A stretch of 64,000 bases of DNA from Neopestalotiopsis rosae (Eukaryota; Ascomycota; Sordariomycetes; Amphisphaeriales; Sporocadaceae): contig JALGAS010000010.1 in NCBI GenBank assembly GCA_023078685.1, forward strand, positions 124,001 to 188,000, read 5' to 3'. Both the position numbers and the translations under genes were made by a program. Numbering within the stretch: position 1 is the first letter of the stretch; each line of letters opens with the position of its first letter. The notes beneath the pieces are model-generated. The model was not told the origin of the DNA, did not search any database, and saw only the letters and a program-made list of their open reading frames with translations. Shown piece by piece: positions 58,557 through 64,000 of this stretch.

Positions 58557-60607
58557 CTAGTGCTCGTCGCTATCAGAGTCGCCCATGCCTAGGAGTGTCT
58601 TGTCAACGTCGTCAAGCTCTTCGTCGCCCCCGTCGTCTTCTTCGCCGGCTAGACCAAGAAGTTCCTTATCCACGTCGTCCAAGTCGTCAGCATCCTGCAT
58701 GTCAATATCGCCATTGCCCTGTGAGCCTGAGCGCCCGACATCACTTCTAAAGCTCTCAGAGGCGGCTTTTGAAGCACGACCATTTCCGAGAGCAGGGGAT
58801 TGACTGTATCGCAGCGACTGGAGGCGTGGGTTCTTGACCGGACGTATGACGCCTACATCAAGATCCTGATCCCATCTCTTCAAACGACGGTTTGCCCTGC
58901 GTATAGACGCAGAATAAGTGGCCAGTTCTTCTCCAAAGTCATCGGTCTCGACAGAAAGCGGCACGAGACCGCCCAAGCCCTTGCCTCGAAAGTCGCTCGA
59001 CTTGTCGAGGTAGCGGTAGTCTTCTTCATCACTGTCGGCTAGGGGGTCGGTCATTTGTTCTAGGCGACGCTTAGTCCGGACAATAACCCCCTCTTGCCGC
59101 CTGAGCTTGCGAGCCTTGTGATGCTCCTTCCGTAAGTCGCGGCTGAGTATGTACTCTACTCGCTGGTTACGGTTGCGTTCAACAGCGAGTTGATGTGCCG
59201 TTGGCGGACGGGGCTTTCGTGGCATAACGCCGTCAAAGCCTGGACCGGCAGGTGACGATGCCTCAACCTGTACCTTATACGAGGTACCGTAGCGACGTGA
59301 AGCGCCGGCACTACTAGCTGCCATACGGCTTATAGCTCTCGGCGGCGGAGTCGACCTAGCACTATCGATGTCGGATTCGTGCTTAGAGGGCCGGATGCGA
59401 GGCAGGATGGTAGCCGAGGGGCTATCATCGTTTATTACCTTGCCCCTTGGGTTCCGATTTTTGCTTTGATGCTCCTGAAGATAGGCCTGATCTGCAGCAA
59501 TGATCTTGGCTCGGTGTGCTTGCTTCTCATGTCCGAACTCAATTTCCAGCGGAGGATCGTTGTTCTCCAGGGCCTCCTCAGCTTCGGTCATCTCCTTGAG
59601 TCTGGGTACTCCCTGATTGGCTAGTCCGTTACCATAATCGACACCAGGCCCAAAGGGATTCTCTTCGCAGCCTTCCTCGGTAAAATCGGACTCGAGATAT
59701 TGCCAAACAACCCACAAGAAGGCATTGGCCCTGGAAGCACTGGTGAAGTGTGTTCTCATGATGAGATCGTGGAACTCGCTGTTCTTGGGAAAGTGAAGCT
59801 CGGCAATTTGTGCAGCTTGCTGGCAGATGAGGAAGATGATGTTGACGGGGTTTGTTCTCGGTACAGGAAGGTCCTTGAAGTTATTGAGGTCGCGAGGCTC
59901 TGATCTGTCCTCGGCGGCACCCTTCAATATAGACTTGAGGCGGGGGGCATCTTGCAGTTGCTTGTAAGCCGACGCGTCTTGGTAGGCTTGCAATGAAGGG
60001 ATAGCATGGTATGTTCGGAGTTGTGCTCGCATCTCGGGGAAGACTGCAATGATAAATGGTCAGCTCAATTCAAATTGGAAGTCCGGGTGGGGAGGACAAG
60101 ATTGCACATACAGTTGAGAGTTGTGTTCATTCTGCCGACATTGACCAGCAGACACACCATTGCCATGCTCTTGGCGGCCTCGCGGTCACTGAGCAGCTTG
60201 TCGCGAAGGACTTTGCTGGTCTTGCTACTTCTTGCCATGGTGTCAATGTACAAGTCGGCAAAGGTCTGCTTCTCCTTGCTCTGTAAGTCGTAGCTGTTTA
60301 CGAAGACCTTCTTTTCGTTGTCAAAGATGGCCCTCAGGAAGTCGTACTGAATGTCTTTTCGCCAGAGAGGCTCGCCATCTTCCTTCTTGAGATGTCTAAT
60401 TTTGCCAATGGTCGGGAATCCGCCGGCGGCGTTTGCACCCTGCGACCGACGTGAGGGCTTCTTTTCGGACGACGCCCGCGCGGTGCTCTCGTTGGCGAAG
60501 CTCATCTCTCCAGCGTCGTCACTATCGTAATTGTTTGATGGCTTTCGTTCGTCGGGGCTAGGCGGACGCGATGAAGCCTGGTCGCCATTCTCGTCGGCTA
60601 AGGCCAT
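58557..60607 (-). CDS. IES1: INO80 chromatin-remodelling complex subunit Ies1
   Basis: Two exons, 60112-60607 and 58557-60043, with donor GTATGT and acceptor TTGCAG, give about 660 residues. The signature of fungal Ies1 is clear: LKKEDGEPLWRKDIQYDFLRAIFDN, the helical segment with MARSSKTSKVLRDKLL, FFPEMRAQLRTYHAIPSLQ across the splice, and FHDLIMRTHFTSASRANAFLWVVWQYLESDF followed by NPFG. Ies1 is a fungal-specific subunit of the INO80 nucleosome-sliding complex. The C-terminal half is disordered and ends in acidic repeats containing two copies of LDDVDK(E/T)LLG. Both flanking regions are non-coding. Confidence 0.9.
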
Positions 60608-61990
60608 GTTGGCGGGTGCGGCTGTGGCAGCTCAGACGGAACCCAAAGCGCAGTAATAAGGTAATGACAAAGAAGATATGTGCGCATGCGCTGATGGGTG
60701 CCTGGGTTAAGGAAAGTTTGTTGTATTTCTTGGGTGATTTCACGTTGCGTCGGGGGGAAATGGTTCGATGATGATTGAGGAAGGTTTCCTCGAATGCGAA
60801 AAGGTGACTGAAATCGCCAGTTTTCCCGCCAGCCACACCGGCATGCAGCTGAGAAGTGACGATGACAACGATGGTGTTGATGATTTGGGGAGTCTATCAC
60901 TAGTGCGCGCGCAAAGATGCAGCTGTGGGTGGGTTAAAAGAGTAAAACGTTAAGGTTGTGATAAAAAGGAAGGAAAGAAATTGGCGTTTGCTCAATCGCA
61001 GGTGATGCAATTCAGAGGTTGGATTCCACCAAAACCATCCATCGCAGCTTAGCCTCAGTGCCAACCAAACCTGCCTCTGAGCTCCCAGGCGCAGTCGCGT
61101 CAAATCTCAAAGACTCCAACTGCTAATTAAGCAAGGTCTGGGCGTTGCGTTGCAGCAAGCAGGCAGGCAGGTAAGCAGGCTAGCACGGGCAGCAGCACAA
61201 AGTCCCGGCCCATTCCTCAGCCCAGTGTAAACGCGACCCATAACCGTGGCTCGTCTCTTTCATTGGGTCGTTCGGTGCCTCGCTCTAAGCCTAGCGTCCT
61301 CCCACTAAGGCACATGTTTGGGTACCACTGTACTTACCTCGAGCCCCGAATCAGCCCCCCGTTCTCCAAATCTTCCATTCATGCAGGGGTACCTGAGTAC
61401 ATATTGAACAACATTGAAGGCAATCTGGTATGAATGCGTCTGCCGACTTGAATGTCCGAGGAAGTCATTCTCTCAAATAAGGTAATTAAGCACTTGGGAC
61501 TCACACATGCAGTTGGAGTTGTTGTTCCATCACAATATCACAATGTTTTGGATTGTCAATGTCGTCATGCATTCTTTCAAGTAATGGTCACGAATCCGAG
61601 TGCTATAAACGCTGTTCTAATCATCAGTGTCTAGAGCATCGACATCAAGACTGTAAATTTGTCACACAGCAAGCCTGTGATTCATTATTGATGCATTTCA
61701 TATTGCCACCTTTTATATACGGATACCAAGGTATAGACAAGAAAGACAGTAAGTAATAAGAGGGGATCAAGTCTAATCTTGCAATAGCACCAAACTTTGT
61801 TGGCACGGTCGAACCGGTTGAGGTGAGGGTGCCCTCGTGAAAATGTGACATGGCGACATCATGAAAACCGCTCGCGTAACTTACAAAAAAGACATCCAAT
61901 TCCAACCAACCCTGAACTCCACCCGCATCATGATATATCCGACAAGAGCGACGCTTTCTTGCTCAGCCTCTCTTTGCGCCCTTCATATGC
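60608..61990. other. Intergenic region between IES1 and MGM1
   Basis: The IES1 promoter and MGM1 3' flank. It contains a short CAGG-type repeat near 61158-61175. No coding frame was accepted. Confidence 0.5.
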
Positions 61991-64000
61991 TTAGAAAATT
62001 CCCCAGCCCTTTTGCTTGTCGCTGCCGGCCTTCTTCTTTGAGGCATTCCTATCTTCCCGCTCACGACCTTCCAACTGCCTCAGGCTCTGCATCTTTTCTA
62101 ATACAAGCTCAAGCAACTCCTTCCTTCGGATAACTTCGAGGTGCTTCCGAATCTTGGGATCCTCCTTGGCAAACTTCTCAATGTCCTCTTCTGAGAGATG
62201 GCGACCGAGTCGCTGATCCAACTCGCGGGGAAAGTTGTAGTAGAACTCGGAAAGGAGCTCCACGTTGAGGAAGAGGACTGCTGTTGAGGCCAGCTTGCTT
62301 GCCACGGCATCCAGGAAAACCTCTGGGCAGTGATACTTGTTTTTCATGTTCGCACACTGCTTAGACTTGACAGCATACATGCGCATTTTGATAATCTCGG
62401 CCCGATCGCGGAGGAATACTGCTTCTCGACCTGTGGTAATATGTTAGTAGAGAGTAAGAAGACTTGAAATACTTGTAGCGCGTACCTTTCGTGAGCAAAG
62501 CAGCACTGAAGCCTCCTGCGCCGGTTGAGCTCTCGCCCTCGACAATGACGTCGCCTTTGCGAGCTTTGTCAACAAAGGACATGACCTCCTTTAACTTTCT
62601 ACGTCCGCCAACATTGGTCTCCAAGCCTCTCAGCGCACCTTCGCAGGCCTCAAGTTCCTTCTTGAGAACGCCCTGAACGTGCTCTCGGCCATGTGCCCAT
62701 TCACGATCCTCCATATCGATCTCAAACTTGAACGGCTTGATACAATTCTCCACTTGGTCGCTCGTGCTGTAGAATCTGTCGTTGAGAATACTTGAAGCAG
62801 CACCCGTGATGGCTTCTTGAGCAAACGGATGGTTGACGAAAGTCGACTGGTTGACGAGCTTGTCCACGTGGGATTGAATAGCCGAGGCCACCACTGTCGT
62901 GGCAAGACGGCCAACACCGAGTTTGGTAAGCGATGACGTAGAGGCATCAAGTCGGCGATGCCAGTACGGAGAGTCCGGATCGGCCTTGGGGAGATCAGCC
63001 AGGTTATCTGGTTCGACAACTGGCACCGAAAGATCATAAATAGGCTTATTCCAATATCTAGCTGCCAAGAGGTCTAGAACCCGTTGATCCAGCTCATTCT
63101 TCAGCAGTTCATGCATCTGTGGGCGACCAAATTCGTTTGCGAACTGCTTGAAAGAATGCTTGAAGGCGTCCAAGCTCTCAGCGAGATATGATTCGGCCGA
63201 AAGTGGTCGATCATTGTACTGGACCTTGAACTCATACGTTGCCTCTTCTAACTCTTGCTGGATAGCGTCGCTTGTGCTTTGCAGGCTCGCGGACATGGTT
63301 TGCTCAAGAACATGCATAAGCTTCTTTCGCAATGTCGTCGTCCCGACGCTCACATCCGAGTTGGGTCCGAACTCTAACGGATGAGCCGAAAAGTACGCAT
63401 TCTCATTCTTGGTAATGGCACTTGTCAGATTTGCATTGCCCTTCTTGAAGAGGCCAGTAGAAGTCGGAACCCGCGATACAACACCGACGTAGCCAAGACG
63501 CAACGGATACTGCTTATCGTTCAGGATCGACATTCCCCTGATGGGGTCCACCAGATCCATCTTTGTGACAACGCCGATGGTGCGCTCTCCTCTCGGGTCG
63601 ACTCTTCGGCTAGCTCTGAGTGCCGTGGAGTTTGCCAAATCCACATCAGCCGCTGAGATGGCGAGAATAACATTCGGTGGCTGAATATACTTGTCGCAGA
63701 GTTCTGAAATCTTCTGCTTCAATTCCAAGGGTTGGTTCTGGCCGACAACCTGGATATATCCGGGAAGATCGATTAGTGACAAATCGGGAACGTGAGGCGA
63801 CGAAATAGATAGGCGAATAGGGTCGTCGGAAACGCACTCGGCGTCGGAGACAGCTAGGTTGAGTTCCGTCAGGGTTCGTTGTATCGATGAGAAATCCGAA
63901 ATCTTGCCCAGTCCCAAATCTGGGAACTCGCCATACTCTGCGCTCGAACCGGGGGTGTTGATCAAGGTCAGCTCAATGGGTCTCCGAGTCACCATGTTCG
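61991..64000 (-). CDS. MGM1: Mgm1/OPA1-type mitochondrial dynamin, 5' part beyond window
   Basis: Large dynamin-related GTPase of the mitochondrial inner membrane that drives inner-membrane fusion and cristae shape. The gene starts outside the right edge. Visible exons are 62486-64000 (continuing) and 61991-62430, joined by GTACGC and CCACAG. The first visible residues VTRRPIELTLINTP lie just after the missing P-loop. The second G motif is LSLIDLPGYIQV, the third is TKMDLVD, and the string ARYWNKPIYDLSVP and the C-terminal GED-like helices (PREL.QRLG.HLSEEDIEKFAKEDPKIRKHLEVIRRKELLELVLEKM) are typical of Mgm1/Msp1. The presequence, membrane anchor and rhomboid cleavage site are not in view. 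Confidence 0.9.

Noticed and set aside
1..64000. CRISPR arrays, bacterial operons, rRNA genes or a large PKS/NRPS cluster
   Set aside because: None seen. Intron-rich fungal genes fill the window, and no ketosynthase or condensation-domain sequences are present.

Overview
The window is nuclear DNA from a filamentous ascomycete, most likely a sordariomycete and perhaps Hypocreales. The reasons are the many introns of about 45-65 nt with GTAAGT-type donors and CTAAC/CTGAC branch sites, no operons, coding GC near 50-55%, and the gene content (Dsl1/ZW10-type tether, YTA7-type bromodomain AAA protein, INO80 subunit Ies1, mitochondrial dynamin Mgm1, fungal rhodopsin-like 7TM and MARVEL membrane proteins). 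I could not search databases. Names come from motifs and family memory, and exon borders from reading splice sites and phases by eye.

Layout. 0.4-21 kb is a fairly ordinary gene stretch: M16 metalloprotease (-), Dsl1/ZW10-like tether (+), a Cys/His-rich RING-like hypothetical (+), a disordered nuclear-type protein (-), a single-span membrane protein (+), a MARVEL protein (-), an eight-exon rhodopsin-like 7TM protein (-) and an F-box-type hypothetical (-). 20.8-27 kb is gene-poor and holds only one small two-exon gene, found by splicing. 27-38 kb carries the YTA7/Abo1-type chromatin ATPase (+), then an SDR reductase (+), a flavin monooxygenase (-) and an amino acid permease (+) that could form a small catabolic group.

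38-57 kb looks like accessory genome. It has a ten-exon AAA ATPase whose P-loop has lost its key glycine, a stand-alone nucleoside-phosphorylase-like domain protein, and 69 bp from it a frameshifted gene with a P-loop-like segment. Next come three tandem same-strand genes for disordered proteins that share an unrecognised motif of about 30 residues (ISRD...KRS...LGSK). A 6 kb AT-rich stretch without convincing genes follows, then a secreted His/Asn/Gly tandem-repeat protein. From 58.5 kb housekeeping genes return: IES1 (-) and the 3' part of MGM1 (-), which runs off the right edge.

The best candidates for something undescribed are the three-gene motif family at 44.8-50.3 kb and the histidine-repeat secreted protein at 56.3 kb. 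The damaged AAA and P-loop genes next to them suggest this segment turns over quickly.
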